From DASQFQ01 sp963722815 (lineage in GTDB: Bacteria > Actinomycetota > Thermoleophilia > Solirubrobacterales > Solirubrobacteraceae): a stretch of 64,000 nucleotides of DNA. The notes under the pieces are model-generated. The model worked only from the letters and a program-made list of their open reading frames with translations. It was not told the DNA's origin and made no database searches. Both the position numbers and the translations under genes were made by a program. The stretch is from positions 248,001 to 312,000 of the forward strand of contig CAVROM010000006.1 of assembly GCA_963722815.1 (NCBI GenBank), given 5' to 3'. Shown here piece after piece: positions 36,130 through 45,726 of the stretch (position 1 is its first letter; every line of letters starts with the position of its first letter).

Positions 36130-36247
36130 GCCCGCTCAGGACGACCAGGAGGAGCACAGATCGAGACTCCCGCTCTTCGACGAGGGCGGCCGTCTCCGGC
36201 AGCTGCTCAAGCCGGGCCCTGCCCCTCGGACGACCGGAACGGCGGCC
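36130..36247 (-). repeat. Dispersed repeat R2
   Basis: Matches 23452-23574 in inverted orientation. It begins just after IS110 copy B and runs into the glycerophosphodiesterase remnant. Confidence 0.65.
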
Positions 36248-36265
36248 AGGGCAGGCGTGGATCGT

Positions 36266-36460
36266 GAAGGCGAGCACGACAGCGTCACGCGTGACGTGCG
36301 CTCCGCCGGCAGGTAGGCCCGAGCGCGATGCGGCGCCGAAGGCCTCCATCGTGTTCTCGGGGGCCTCCTCGGCGCCGCCGCGGTGGGCGATGGCGACCGG
36401 AGTCGCCAGATCGAGGAAGGGATGCAGGCGATGTCGCACGGCAGCAAGAAAAGACCGCAT
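36266..36460 (-). pseudogene. N-terminal fragment of glycerophosphodiester phosphodiesterase
   Basis: From ATG 36460 the reading MRSFLAAVRHRLHPFLDLAT, then PVAIAHRGGAEEAPENTMEA and F, is the GDPD signature (HRGGAEEAPENTM). The next strand (GGAHVTRDAVVLAF) matches weakly, with GGAHVTRD where the family usually has ETDVHVTRD. After that the sequence runs into repeat R2 and IS110 copy B and the domain is lost. The 5' end is divergent from cysE, and its promoter region is probably shared. Confidence 0.55.
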
Positions 36461-36485
36461 GAGCTCCGGCGCTAGTGTCCACAGC

Positions 36486-37337
36486 ATGGCCGTCGCCCCC
36501 GAGCGCCTCGGCACCGCGTCCTTTCTGGCGCAGCTCGCGCGCGAGCGCGAGGACTACTCGTTGCCGCCGCGTTTGCGCGAGCTCGCCAGCCGTTTCATCC
36601 ACCGGGCGCTCGAGCTGCTGTTCCCGCACTTCGCCGCCGAGGTCGGCGGCCGCGCGGGCGCGGTGACGGACGAGCTCGCCGCGCTGCACACGCTGCTGGT
36701 CGACGCGCTGCGACTGCCCGAGACGCACTGCGCCGACCCGGACGATGTCGCCGCGCGGTTCTTCACCACCCTCCCGGACATCCGCGCGGCGCTTTTGCTC
36801 GACGCCCAGGCGATCTGCGACGGCGACCCGGCCGCGCACTCCGTCGACGAGGTGATCCTCGCCTATCCCGGCTTCTTCGCCACCGCTGTCTACCGGCTGG
36901 CGCACCAGCTCCAGGGCTGCGAGGTGCCGCTCGTGCCGCGCGTGCTGACCGAGATCGCACACCGCGACACGGGCATCGACATGCATCCCGCCGCGCAGAT
37001 CGGCGCGTCGTTCGCGATCGACCACGGCACCGGCATCGTCATCGGCGAGACCGCGGTGCTCGGCGCGCGCGTCAAGCTCTATCAGGGCGTCACGCTCGGC
37101 GCCCTCAGCGTCGAGAAACACATGGCGCGCACCAAGCGCCACCCGACGATCGGCGACGACGTCGTGATCTACGCCAACGCGACGATCCTCGGCGGTGACA
37201 CCGTGATCGGCGACGGCAGCCGCATCGGCGGCAACGTCTGGCTGACGCGGAGCGTCCCGGCCCACTCGGTCGTCACCCCCACCGCGCGGGTCGAGCCGGC
37301 GGTCCGCGACGACGAGCCGCTCGACTTCAACATCTAA
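36486..37337 (+). CDS. cysE: Serine O-acetyltransferase
   Basis: The 283-residue enzyme acetylates serine with acetyl-CoA to O-acetylserine, the first step of cysteine synthesis. The N-terminal helical domain is followed by the left-handed hexapeptide repeat region (residues about 155-260: [20 protein letters not shown], catalytic-type DH at 179-180 in [12 protein letters not shown], then [20 protein letters not shown]). This is the longer, plant/EpsC-like type with an extended N-terminus. The ATG at 36486 is used; an ATG at 36462 in frame is possible. cysK follows 13 bp downstream, so they form an operon. Confidence 0.92.
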   Translation: MAVAPERLGTASFLAQLAREREDYSLPPRLRELASRFIHRALELLFPHFAAEVGGRAGAVTDELAALHTLLVDALRLPETHCADPDDVAARFFTTLPDIRAALLLDAQAICDGDPAAHSVDEVILAYPGFFATAVYRLAHQLQGCEVPLVPRVLTEIAHRDTGIDMHPAAQIGASFAIDHGTGIVIGETAVLGARVKLYQGVTLGALSVEKHMARTKRHPTIGDDVVIYANATILGGDTVIGDGSRIGGNVWLTRSVPAHSVVTPTARVEPAVRDDEPLDFNI

Positions 37338-37350
37338 GGACGGAGGCAGC

Positions 37351-38307
37351 GTGAAGGCCGCGAGCATCCTCGAGACGATCGGGAATACCCCCCACATCCG
37401 CATCAACCGGCTGTATGCGCACCGGCCACAGGTGGAGGTGTGGATGAAGGCCGAGCGCGCGAACCCGGGCGGCTCGATCAAGGACCGCATCGGCCTCTCG
37501 ATGATCGAGGACGCCGAGCGCCGTGGCGTCATCGGGCCGGGCAGCACGATCGTCGAGCCAACGTCGGGCAACACCGGCATCGGGCTGGCGATCGTCGCCG
37601 CCGTCCGCAGCTACCCGCTGATCCTCGTCATGCCGGAATCGATGACGATGGAGCGCCGGCGCCTGATGGCCGCCTACGGCGCCCAGCTCGAGCTGACGCC
37701 GCGCGAAGGCGGCATGAAGGCGGCGATCGCCCGCGCCGACGAGCTCGTCGCGCAGATCGACGGTGCCTGGATGCCGCAGCAGTTCGAGAACCCGGCCAAC
37801 CCGGCGATCCACCGCGACGCCACCGCCCAGGAGATCGTGCGCGACTTCCCCGACGGCGTGGACTTCCTCATCACCGGCGTCGGCACCGGTGGCCACATCA
37901 CCGGCGTCAGCGAGGCGCTGAAGGAGCGCTTCCCGAGCCTGCAGACCTTCGCGGTCGAGCCGACCAAGTCGGCGGTCATCAGCGGCGGCGAGCCGAGCCC
38001 GCACCGGCTGCAGGGGATCGGCGCCGGCTTCGTGCCGGCCAACCTGCACATGGACACGCTCGACGGCGCGATCCAGGTCAGCGAGGAGGACGGCTACGCC
38101 TACGCGGTCCGGGCCGCGCGCGAGGAGGGCATCTTCGTCGGGCCGTCGTCAGGCGCCGCCCTCGCCGCGGTCGAGCAGAAGCTCGGCGACATCCCGGACG
38201 GCAGCACGGTGCTGACGTTCTGCTACGACACGGGCGAGCGGTATTTCTCCGTCGAGGGGTTGTTCGAGTCTGACGGGACGGCGGTACAGGTCGGCGCCCG
38301 CCCGTAG
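37351..38307 (+). CDS. cysK: Cysteine synthase (O-acetylserine sulfhydrylase)
   Basis: The 318-residue PLP enzyme converts O-acetylserine and sulfide to cysteine. The PLP-binding lysine is Lys44 ([14 protein letters not shown]), the substrate loop is PTSGNTGIG at 70-78, and the phosphate-binding glycine loop ([13 protein letters not shown]) is present. It starts at GTG 37351 after GGAGG. It directly follows cysE and the two products probably form the cysteine synthase complex. Confidence 0.95.
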   Translation: MKAASILETIGNTPHIRINRLYAHRPQVEVWMKAERANPGGSIKDRIGLSMIEDAERRGVIGPGSTIVEPTSGNTGIGLAIVAAVRSYPLILVMPESMTMERRRLMAAYGAQLELTPREGGMKAAIARADELVAQIDGAWMPQQFENPANPAIHRDATAQEIVRDFPDGVDFLITGVGTGGHITGVSEALKERFPSLQTFAVEPTKSAVISGGEPSPHRLQGIGAGFVPANLHMDTLDGAIQVSEEDGYAYAVRAAREEGIFVGPSSGAALAAVEQKLGDIPDGSTVLTFCYDTGERYFSVEGLFESDGTAVQVGARP

Positions 38308-38499
38308 CGCCGCACGACGTCCGTTCCGCGCAGCTCGCTCGCAGCGCCTGCTCGACGCGCGTCGCGGCCGCGACGAAGACGATCACGAGCGCCGACTTTG
38401 CCCAGGTGCGCCCACAATCGAGCGCGGTCCCGACGTGCGCAAACAGTTGTGGGCGCTCGCCGCTTGCGCTCTGGACGCCGACGCGGGGCGCAAACACCG

Positions 38500-38904
38500 C
38501 TATTGGCCGGCGATGCTCTCGCGCAGTTCGCGTCGCACCTGGGCGCTGGGGTTCAGGATGGTGTCCGGCGCGGATTGGCTGACGTATTGGCCGGCGATGC
38601 TCTGGTTCAGCTCGCGCAGCGTCTGCGCGCTCGGGTTCACGTCGGCGCCGGCCGCGGATTGGCTGACGTATTGGCCGGCGATGCTCTGGAGCATGTCGCG
38701 CAGCGTCTGGGCGCTGGGGTTGACGTCGGTGCCGGTGGCCGGGGTCGGCGGCGCGGTGTCGGGGCCGATGGTGACGGTGGCGAGGTAGCCGCCCGCGGCG
38801 ATCAGCGCAGCGATGGCGGTGATGGCGGTGATGGCGGCGGCGGTGCGGATGCGCCGGTGCCGGCCGGGGGCGGGGCGGCTGGAAGCGATGGGCTGGCTGG
38901 TCAT
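38500..38904 (-). CDS. Membrane-anchored protein with 28-residue tandem repeats
   Basis: This 134-residue protein has a basic N-terminus and one hydrophobic segment (TAAAITAITAIAALIAAGGY, residues 21-40), then an external part made of three repeats. The repeats are NPSAQTLRDMLQSIAGQYVS, NPSAQTLRELNQSIAGQYVS and a shorter NPSAQVRRELRESIAGQ at the C-terminus. The unit is 28 residues. I know no family. It is divergent from the large AfsR-type regulator across about 130 bp, so it may be under its control; that is inference. Confidence 0.72.
   Translation of the reverse strand: MTSQPIASSRPAPGRHRRIRTAAAITAITAIAALIAAGGYLATVTIGPDTAPPTPATGTDVNPSAQTLRDMLQSIAGQYVSQSAAGADVNPSAQTLRELNQSIAGQYVSQSAPDTILNPSAQVRRELRESIAGQ
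38503..38727 (-). repeat. 84-bp tandem repeat (about 2.7 units)
   Basis: The region encodes the three NPSAQ...SIAGQ units of the preceding protein. DNA units start about every 84 bp and are well conserved at both codon and protein level, suggesting recent expansion or selection. Confidence 0.7.
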
Positions 38905-39040
38905 GGTGTGCCTCCCGCTGGGAGTGGGCCGGGCCTTCTCGTCGACCACCATCTCGCCGGGTGCTTGCGAGGCGCTTGCGGAATCGCAACGGGGGCTTTC
39001 AGCCCTGCCTGGGGCGCTGTAACGTGGCGCTGAGGGAGTG

Positions 39041-42000
39041 ATGGACTTTCAAATACTCGGGCCGCTTGAAGTGCACGGTGAGCGTGGTGCGGTGGGGCTG
39101 GAAGGTCTCAAGCCGCGTGCGGTCCTCGCGATGCTGTTGTTGCACGCGAATGAGCCGGTGAGTGCGGAGCGCCTGGCGGTTGGGTTGTGGGGCCAGGACG
39201 CGCCGGCGGCGGCGGTCAAAACGGTGCAGGTGCACGTCTCGCGGTTGCGCAAGGCGCTCGGGGACCCCGAGGCGGTGAGCACGACGCCGGCGGGCTACCG
39301 GCTGCGGGTGCGCCCGGGCGAGCTTGACGCCGAGCGCTTCGCTCATGGCGTCGCGGAGGGTCAGCGGGCGCTTGATGCGGGCGATCCGCAGCGGGCGGGG
39401 GTCGTGTTACGCGAAGCGTTGGGGCTGTGGCATGGGCCCGCGCTCGCGGACTTGGAGTTCGAGCCGTTCGCGGCGGCGGAGATCGCGCGACTGGAGGAGC
39501 AGCGCCTGGTGGCGTTGGAGGCGCGCGTGGACGCCGACCTCGCACGCGGGTCACATGCCGCGCTGGTGAGCGAATTGCGGCAGCTACGGGCCGAGCACCC
39601 GACGCGTGAGCGGCTAACGGCGCAGCTGATGCTCGCGCTCTATCGCAGTGGACGGCAGGCCGAGGCGCTTGAGGTCTACCGCGACGCCCGCCAGATCCTT
39701 GTTGAGGACGCCGGCATCGAGCCGGGCGCTGAGCTCCAGCGTGTGCACGAGGCGGTCCTGCGGCAGGATCCGTCGCTCGACCTGCCGACGGCGGCAGCGG
39801 AGTTGCCGCGCGGGCGCGAGGCCGACACGAGTGCGCCGCTGGGTGGACAGGACGTGCCGGTGGCTGCCGCGTCCGAGCGCCGCAGCGCGCTGCCGGCGTC
39901 TCCGAATCGGACGATTGGCCGCGCATCTGAGGTCGGCTCGGTGGGCGAGCGCCTGCGCGCGGGCGCCGTTCGCTTGTTGACCTTGACCGGCCCCGGTGGT
40001 GTTGGCAAGACGCGGCTGGCGCTCGAGGCTGCGCGCGCCGTCGAGCTCGACTTCGCCGATGGCGCGCACCTCGTGTCGCTCGCGCCCGTGGAGCGGCCGG
40101 AGGACGCTCCCGCCGCGATCGTCAGCGCGCTCGCGATCATGCCGCTCGCGGGCGAGTCGGCGGTTCAGTCGGTGGAGCGCTTCCTCGCCGCCAAGCACCT
40201 GCTCCTGATCGTCGACAACTGCGAGCACCTGCCCGGCGCCGCCGCGTTCATCGGCGGCCTCGCGGCTGCGTGTCCCACCGTCACCGTGCTGGCCACCAGC
40301 CGCGAACCGCTCGCCGTGCAGGCCGAGCACTGCTACCCCGTGCCGCCGCTTGCGCTGCCAGAGCCCGGAGCGGACTCGGCAGCACTGGCCGACGAGGGCG
40401 CTGTCGCCCTGTTCTGCGAGCGCGCGCGAGCGCACGACCCTGACGTCGACTCCGGCGGCGACAGCTTGAACGCGATCGCGGAGATCTGCCGGCGCGTCGA
40501 CGGGCTGCCGCTGGCGATCGAGCTCGCGGCCGCACGTTGTGGGCTGCTCTCACCCTCAGAGATCGCCACACGCCTGAGCGGCGCGCTCGACGGACTCGGC
40601 GCAGGGCTTCGCGACGCGCCCGCCCGCCAACAGACGCTGCGCGCGACGATCGACTGGAGCCACACCCTGCTCAGCGACGACGAGAAGGCGTGTTTCGCGC
40701 GCTTCGCGGTCTTCGCCGGCGGCGCCACCGTCGAGGCGGCGGAGACGATCACCGGGGCCGACATCGACACGCTCGACCGGCTCGTCGCCAAGAGCCTGCT
40801 CGTGCGCCGCCACGAGGAACACGGAGCCACCCGGCTCGGGATGCTGGAAACGGTGCGGGCGTACGCTGGCGAGCGCTTCGCGGCCCTGCCGGACCGGGAA
40901 GCGGTGCGCGAGCGCCACTTCGCCCATTACCTGAGCGTCGCTCGCCACCACGGGATCGATTCGGCGCTCGACGGCCCCGACACGCGCGAGCACCTGGCGT
41001 GTCTGGACGACGAGCTCGAAAACCTCCGTGCCGCGTTGCGATTCGCGGCCGAGCGCGACACGGCCGAGCGGGTACTCGAGCTCTCCACCGCGCTCGTCGA
41101 CTACTGGCAGCGACGCGATCGCCCCGACGAGGCCGTGCACTGGGTCCTCCCCGCGCTGCGCAAGACGGCCGCCACCGCTGATCCGACGCTGCGGGCCCGC
41201 GCGCTCAACAGGGTGCTCTGGCCGCTCTGGGATACCAACCGCACGGACGAGCTCCCGGCGCTGCTCACGGAAGCCGAGACGCTAGCGAGGACGGTCCCGG
41301 ACCTCGCCTCCCGAGCAGAGGTGCTCTATAGCTGCGCAGCGATTCAGGCCCTCATCGGCCGGTCCGACGAGGCGAAGCTGACCGCCGACGAGGCGCTCAG
41401 GATCGCACAGGCGTCCGGCGACGCGTGGATGATCGCGATGGCCGCCTGGGCGCGAGCGATCGCGGCGGACAGCGCCGAGGAATGGCGCGCGCGCACCGAC
41501 GAGGCCGCGCCGCTGCTCGCCGCCGTGGGCAACACATACCACCTGAACGCGCTGTACCGCATTGCGGTCACATCGGCCTGGCGCAGAGGCTGCGATGCCG
41601 AGGCGGCCATGTATCTCGATCGCACCATCCCCCTGGCGCGGCAGCAGCAACAGCCCTCCCACTGGCTGCACGCGCTCAACCACATCGGGCTGGCCGCACT
41701 CTTGCGCGACGACAGCGCAGCTGCCGACGACGCATTCCGAGAAGCGCTGACGGTCGGCCACGACGTGGGCTTGAGCCCCCAGCGCGCCCTCACCGGCCTT
41801 GCCGCGGTCGCCGCGGTCCAAGGGCGGCCGGAGCGAGCCGCACGACTGGCAGGCGCAGTCGCCGCGCATCACAGCGCCACCGATGACGATGTCGTCCAGC
41901 ACAGGCTCGAAGCCGACTTCCTCGAACCGGCGCGGCTTCGCTGGGACCCCGACACCTGGGACGCCTCCGCCCGCCAAGGGGCCGACCTCAGCCTCCAAGA

Positions 42001-42088
42001 TGCAACCGTCTACGCCCTCGAACAACCGCTCGTCCACGCGCGCCACCACCCCAACACAACGCCCGGCGCGACCGGCCACGCCGACTGA
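39041..42088 (+). CDS. AfsR/SARP-type transcriptional regulator
   Basis: This 1015-residue protein has an N-terminal OmpR-like winged helix (MDFQILGPLEVHGERGAVGL, residues 1-95), a BTAD domain (ELDAERFAHGVAEGQRALDA to about 250) and an NB-ARC ATPase (Walker A LTGPGGVGKTRLALE at about 315). It ends in a long helical TPR-like region. This is the layout of AfsR, which activates secondary-metabolism genes. The ATG at 39041 is preferred over the GTG at 39038, following GAGGGAG. No biosynthetic cluster is adjacent; the divergent anchored-repeat gene is the only obvious candidate target. Confidence 0.92.
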   Translation: MDFQILGPLEVHGERGAVGLEGLKPRAVLAMLLLHANEPVSAERLAVGLWGQDAPAAAVKTVQVHVSRLRKALGDPEAVSTTPAGYRLRVRPGELDAERFAHGVAEGQRALDAGDPQRAGVVLREALGLWHGPALADLEFEPFAAAEIARLEEQRLVALEARVDADLARGSHAALVSELRQLRAEHPTRERLTAQLMLALYRSGRQAEALEVYRDARQILVEDAGIEPGAELQRVHEAVLRQDPSLDLPTAAAELPRGREADTSAPLGGQDVPVAAASERRSALPASPNRTIGRASEVGSVGERLRAGAVRLLTLTGPGGVGKTRLALEAARAVELDFADGAHLVSLAPVERPEDAPAAIVSALAIMPLAGESAVQSVERFLAAKHLLLIVDNCEHLPGAAAFIGGLAAACPTVTVLATSREPLAVQAEHCYPVPPLALPEPGADSAALADEGAVALFCERARAHDPDVDSGGDSLNAIAEICRRVDGLPLAIELAAARCGLLSPSEIATRLSGALDGLGAGLRDAPARQQTLRATIDWSHTLLSDDEKACFARFAVFAGGATVEAAETITGADIDTLDRLVAKSLLVRRHEEHGATRLGMLETVRAYAGERFAALPDREAVRERHFAHYLSVARHHGIDSALDGPDTREHLACLDDELENLRAALRFAAERDTAERVLELSTALVDYWQRRDRPDEAVHWVLPALRKTAATADPTLRARALNRVLWPLWDTNRTDELPALLTEAETLARTVPDLASRAEVLYSCAAIQALIGRSDEAKLTADEALRIAQASGDAWMIAMAAWARAIAADSAEEWRARTDEAAPLLAAVGNTYHLNALYRIAVTSAWRRGCDAEAAMYLDRTIPLARQQQQPSHWLHALNHIGLAALLRDDSAAADDAFREALTVGHDVGLSPQRALTGLAAVAAVQGRPERAARLAGAVAAHHSATDDDVVQHRLEADFLEPARLRWDPDTWDASARQGADLSLQDATVYALEQPLVHARHHPNTTPGATGHAD

Positions 42089-42490
42089 CACTCCTCGCGC
42101 TCGCCGGTCACTTGTGGTGGGGTGCTCTCGTGCCCAATCGAGCGTTTCGACCCAGCGGCTTCACCAGGAAGGCACGGCAGCGGGCCACAGATCCGACCGA
42201 CAAGACTTTCGCTTCCGCCGTGCTGCCGAACGTCCCACCTGAGCCGCCTGAGGCACTTGCTCGGGACGAGCCGCAGTCGTCTCGGCGGACGCCGACGTCA
42301 CGCCTGCGTTGCCCGCCGGATGCGAGCGTCAGGCGGCCGCGGGCCTGACGCTTGGACCTCGTCCGTAGCGGAAGCGCTCGCTTGCGCGGTTCGCGGGTCG
42401 GTGCGCGCGTCGTCACAACCACCGCACGGGAGTCGGGTCCCGCTGCGGACTGTCCGCGTCGGTCGTGCTGGTCGGACGTAGAGTTGGCAG
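42089..42490. other. Intergenic, no gene seen
   Basis: About 400 bp between the regulator and the phosphate transporter. It presumably carries the pit promoter; a PhoB box could not be confirmed by eye. Confidence 0.4.
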
Positions 42491-43501
42491 ATGGACGCCG
42501 GGCTCGTCCTCGTCGTCGTGCTCGCCGTGGCGTTCGCAGCCACCAACGGGTTTCTCGACGCGGCCAACTCGATCGCGGCACTCGTTGCGACCCGTTCAGC
42601 GACGCCGCTGCAGGCGATCGTGCTCGCGTCGGTCTTCAACCTGCTCGGGCCGCTGCTTCTCGGTGCGGCGGTCGCGAGCACGATCGCCGGGATTGTGAGC
42701 CTGCCGCCATCTGCGACCGCCGCGGTGCTCGGAGCAGGGCTTGCCTCGGCGGTGATCTGGAACCTCGTCGCGTGGAGCCGTGGCATCCCGTCGAGCTCCG
42801 GACAGGCCCTGGTCGGAGGTCTTGTGGGGGCGGCCCTGGCGGAGGGCGGCATTAACGCAGTCACCTGGGGCGGGTTCGAGAGCGGGCACCCGGTGGGCGT
42901 CTTCGGCACGCTGGTCTCGCTGGCTGTCTCGCCGCCGCTGGGCGCGCTCGGCGCGCTGCTGGTGATCCGCGCCTTCAGGCGGCTCGCGCAGCGCGCGACG
43001 CGGCAGTGGCTCCGGCCGGTCCGCGGCGGTCAGTGGGTGATGGCGTCAGCGCTCGCCTTCAGCCACGGCGCCAACGACGCCCAGAAGTCGGTTGGCGTGG
43101 TCGCCGCGCTGTTGCTCGCGAACGGGCGGATCAGCACGCTCGCGGCTCCGACCTGGGTCATTGTCCTGTGCTCGTTGGCGTTGACCGCGGGCACGGCCCT
43201 GGGCGGATGGCGGATCATTCGCACCGTGGGCCGGCGCATCTACCGCATCCAGACGATCGAGGGGTTGGCGAGCACAAGCGCGTCGGCTGCGGTCATCTTC
43301 GCGGCGTCGGTCGTGGGTGCGCCGACATCCACCTCCCAGGTGGTGGCGTCGTCGGTGGTCGGCGTTGGAGGCGGCCGTTGGCGCTGGCATCACGTCCACT
43401 GGGCGGTCGTCCGTCAGATCGGGATCGCGTGGTTGATCACGCTGCCGATGACCGGCCTGCTGGCTGCTGCCATGTTCGAGCTCTGGGACCAGCTGACGTG
43501 A
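42491..43501 (+). CDS. Inorganic phosphate transporter, PiT family
   Basis: The 336-residue membrane protein has about ten hydrophobic segments and the two PiT signature repeats. These are the N-terminal ATNGFLDAANSIAALVATRS and the C-terminal LAFSHGANDAQKSVGVVAAL, with a later GAPTSTSQVVASSVVGVG. It imports phosphate, or metal phosphate, by cation symport. Its stop overlaps the start of the DUF47 gene (GTGA), the classic Pit-DUF47 operon. Confidence 0.92.
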   Translation: MDAGLVLVVVLAVAFAATNGFLDAANSIAALVATRSATPLQAIVLASVFNLLGPLLLGAAVASTIAGIVSLPPSATAAVLGAGLASAVIWNLVAWSRGIPSSSGQALVGGLVGAALAEGGINAVTWGGFESGHPVGVFGTLVSLAVSPPLGALGALLVIRAFRRLAQRATRQWLRPVRGGQWVMASALAFSHGANDAQKSVGVVAALLLANGRISTLAAPTWVIVLCSLALTAGTALGGWRIIRTVGRRIYRIQTIEGLASTSASAAVIFAASVVGAPTSTSQVVASSVVGVGGGRWRWHHVHWAVVRQIGIAWLITLPMTGLLAAAMFELWDQLT

Positions 43502-44109
43502 CCCGCAAGCGCTGGCTGCTGCCGGAGACCCCCGACGTGCTCGGGCTTCTGCGCGCCCAGGTCGCCGTGACGATCGAGGGCCTCGACGCCTTCGCGGCAT
43601 GGGCCGAGGGGGACACTGGCGCCGCCGAGATCGTGCGCGACGCCGAGCACCGTGGAGATACCGCCAAGCGCGAGCTCCTCGGCGCCTTGCGAGCGGCCTT
43701 CGTGACCTCGCTGGAGCCCGAGGACGTCTTCGCGCTCTCCCGGGGCATCGACCGGATTCTTGAACAGGCGCGCGATCTAGTGACCGAAGCGGAAGTGATG
43801 GCCTGCGCACCGGACTCGGTGCTCGCGGAGATGGCCGGGCTGCTCGGCGAGGCAATGCGGGACATCGACCGGGCGCTCGCCCACTTCAGCTCCGACGAGG
43901 ACGCGGCCACCGAGGCCGCCGATGCGGCGATCGGGACCGAGCGGCGGCTCGAAAGCGTCTACTACAGGGGCATGGGCGCCGCGCTCGGCGTCGAGCCCCG
44001 CAGCGAGCGGATCGCCCTCCGAGAGCTCTACCGCAACTGCGCCCGGATCGGCCGGATGGTGATCGACGTCGCCGAGCGAGTCGTATACGCCGTCGTGAAA
44101 CAGAACTGA
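43498..44109 (+). CDS. DUF47 (PhoU-like) phosphate transport accessory protein
   Basis: The 203-residue all-helical protein (VTIEGLDAFAAWAEGDTGAA; AEHRGDTAKRELLGALRAAF; LEPEDVFALSRGIDRILEQA) matches DUF47/YkaA, a PhoU relative. It begins at GTG 43498, overlapping the transporter by 4 bp, so expression is coupled. DUF47 proteins modulate PiT transporters; the precise mechanism is not settled. Confidence 0.9.
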   Translation: MTRKRWLLPETPDVLGLLRAQVAVTIEGLDAFAAWAEGDTGAAEIVRDAEHRGDTAKRELLGALRAAFVTSLEPEDVFALSRGIDRILEQARDLVTEAEVMACAPDSVLAEMAGLLGEAMRDIDRALAHFSSDEDAATEAADAAIGTERRLESVYYRGMGAALGVEPRSERIALRELYRNCARIGRMVIDVAERVVYAVVKQN

Positions 44110-44192
44110 GACGCCGACGATCCCGAGCCCGGGCTGCGCGCACCCCTTCATGCTCTCCGGGTTACGGCGACCCTCGTGAGCGCCGGAAAGCA

Positions 44193-44342
44193 CTAGATGC
44201 CCGTGAGCGTAATGAAGACGAGCGCCAGTGAGAGGGTTCCCGTCACCGCGACCGTTACTGCGATCGCGTCCATCGCGCCGCGGTTGCGCCGTTTGCCCAT
44301 CAGTTCGGCATTGCGAGCCAACCGCCAGATAAAGAAGAGGTT
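44193..44342 (-). pseudogene. C-terminal fragment of an Nramp-like transporter
   Basis: The minus strand reads LFFIWRLARNAELMGKRRNR, then GAMDAIAVTVAVTGTLSLAL and VFITLTGI, stop. This resembles the last part of Nramp divalent metal transporters (NDRxLMGxxxNRxAxN pattern). The upstream part is missing and replaced by the truncated membrane gene on the other strand, suggesting a deletion at about 44343. Confidence 0.45.
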
Positions 44343-44855
44343 GATACTGGCGCTGGCCGCGATCGTCGCGGCACTCGGGCAGGCGCTGACCGCCCTGCCG
44401 ATCAACGTCCTGAGCCTGGTGGTTGGCGGGCTCCTCCTGGTCTTCGGGCTGCAGTGGCTGCGCAAGGCGATCCTGCGCGCGAGCGGCTACAAGGCGCTGC
44501 ATGACGAGGGGGCGATCTTCGCCGCGGAGACTGCATCGCTGCGCGCCGCCGGCGAAGAGCGGCGCGGGATCGACCCGTTCGGCTTCACGGTGAGCTTCAA
44601 GGGCGTGCTGCTCGAGGGGCTCGAGGTCGCCTTCATCGTCGTCACCTTCGGCGCCAACCGCCACAACGTCCCGCTCGCGGCAATCGCGGCGGGATGTTCT
44701 GGGGCAGCGAGGGCGGCGGAGCGAAATGGCCGGGCGGCGACGCGGCGATCCTCGCCCTGATCGCGTTCACACTCGTGACGTCGTTCGCGCTCGTCACGCT
44801 GCTCCGCAGGCAGCGCTCACGTGCCATCGAGATCACTGCGGCGGCGGACGCATGA
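44340..44855 (+). pseudogene. COG4280-type membrane protein, truncated and internally deleted
   Basis: The sequence lacks its N-terminus and begins in mid-protein (LALAAIVAALGQALTALPIN, then VVGGLLLVFGLQWLRKAI). It continues to FKGVLLEGLEVAFIVVTFGA, then shifts frame and resumes at GMFWGSEGGGAKWPGGDAAI and LALIAFTLVTSFALVTLLRR. An internal deletion of the middle membrane part is likely. The stop overlaps the next gene (ATGA). Confidence 0.65.
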
Positions 44856-45046
44856 GACGAGTGCGCGTGTTCCTTACCTTCCTGTACGAGTTCATCGTCG
44901 GCGACGACCCGGTCATTGCGCTGGCAGTCGTCATCGCCCTCGGGATCACGGCGGCCGTGGCAAGCACGGGCACGGCCGCCTGGTGGATCATGCCTGCCGC
45001 CGTCGCGACCGTCCTCACATCCTCCGTGCGCCGCGCGAGCCGGTGA
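44852..45046 (+). CDS. Small membrane protein following COG4280
   Basis: The 64-residue protein (MRRVRVFLTFLYEFIVGDDP) has two hydrophobic spans (VIALAVVIALGITAAVA and IMPAAVATVLTSSV). It overlaps the stop of the COG4280 remnant by 4 bp, so it was its coupled partner. It may have lost function with the partner. Confidence 0.65.
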   Translation: MRRVRVFLTFLYEFIVGDDPVIALAVVIALGITAAVASTGTAAWWIMPAAVATVLTSSVRRASR

Positions 45047-45726
45047 GCAGAGCCGCTCAGTCTCGCTCGTCGTGCGATCCCGACCACCACGCCGTCGTCG
45101 GCTCTCGCATTGCTACGGATGCGGGCAGGGCCACGATCGAGCCGGTCACGCCCGCATTGGGACGACAGGCGGTCGTCGGTGCCGGCGCCGAAGTCGCACC
45201 TCCTCAGTGGGGAGAAGCGAGCGTGTTCGCACGCGGGATCCTGTGCCACTGCGAGCTTGAGGGCGGGTGATTGCTGGGCACGGCGCCCTGGTTGACGATC
45301 GGGATCGCCAGCGTTGGATCGCGCCGGATGACCGGCGCGGGGCAGAGCATCAGCCTTATCCGGCGCTCGAGCGTCGCGCGGCAACGGCCGCGGCCAGCCG
45401 CAATGCGCCGGTTCCCAAATACGGGCGGAACCAGTCGTGGGTTGACGCTGCCGCACCGGCTGCGGGTCCGTGTCGTGCGGCCGGACTCTCTCTCGTGACG
45501 GTGCCGAGCCGCGAGCGCGCGGCGGGAACCGTGCCGGGGGACCGACCGCCGCGCACGCGACCCCGCGCGGCGTGGCTGGTCAGTCGGCGGGAACGCGGCG
45601 CCCTGACCGTCGAGCGCTGGACTCGGGGAGCGCTCGCAGGACTCGCGCGACCGAGGGCCGCCCGCAGCTCGGGTCGCGGGCGGGGAGGGGAACGAGCGGG
45701 GTCGGGGCGTGAGAGGGTGGAGGGCG
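45047..45726. other. Intergenic, no gene seen
   Basis: About 680 bp before the patatin gene. Frames on both strands are Arg/Pro/Ala-rich and resemble shadows. A GTGGAGGGCG ribosome site at the right end belongs to the patatin gene. Confidence 0.45.
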
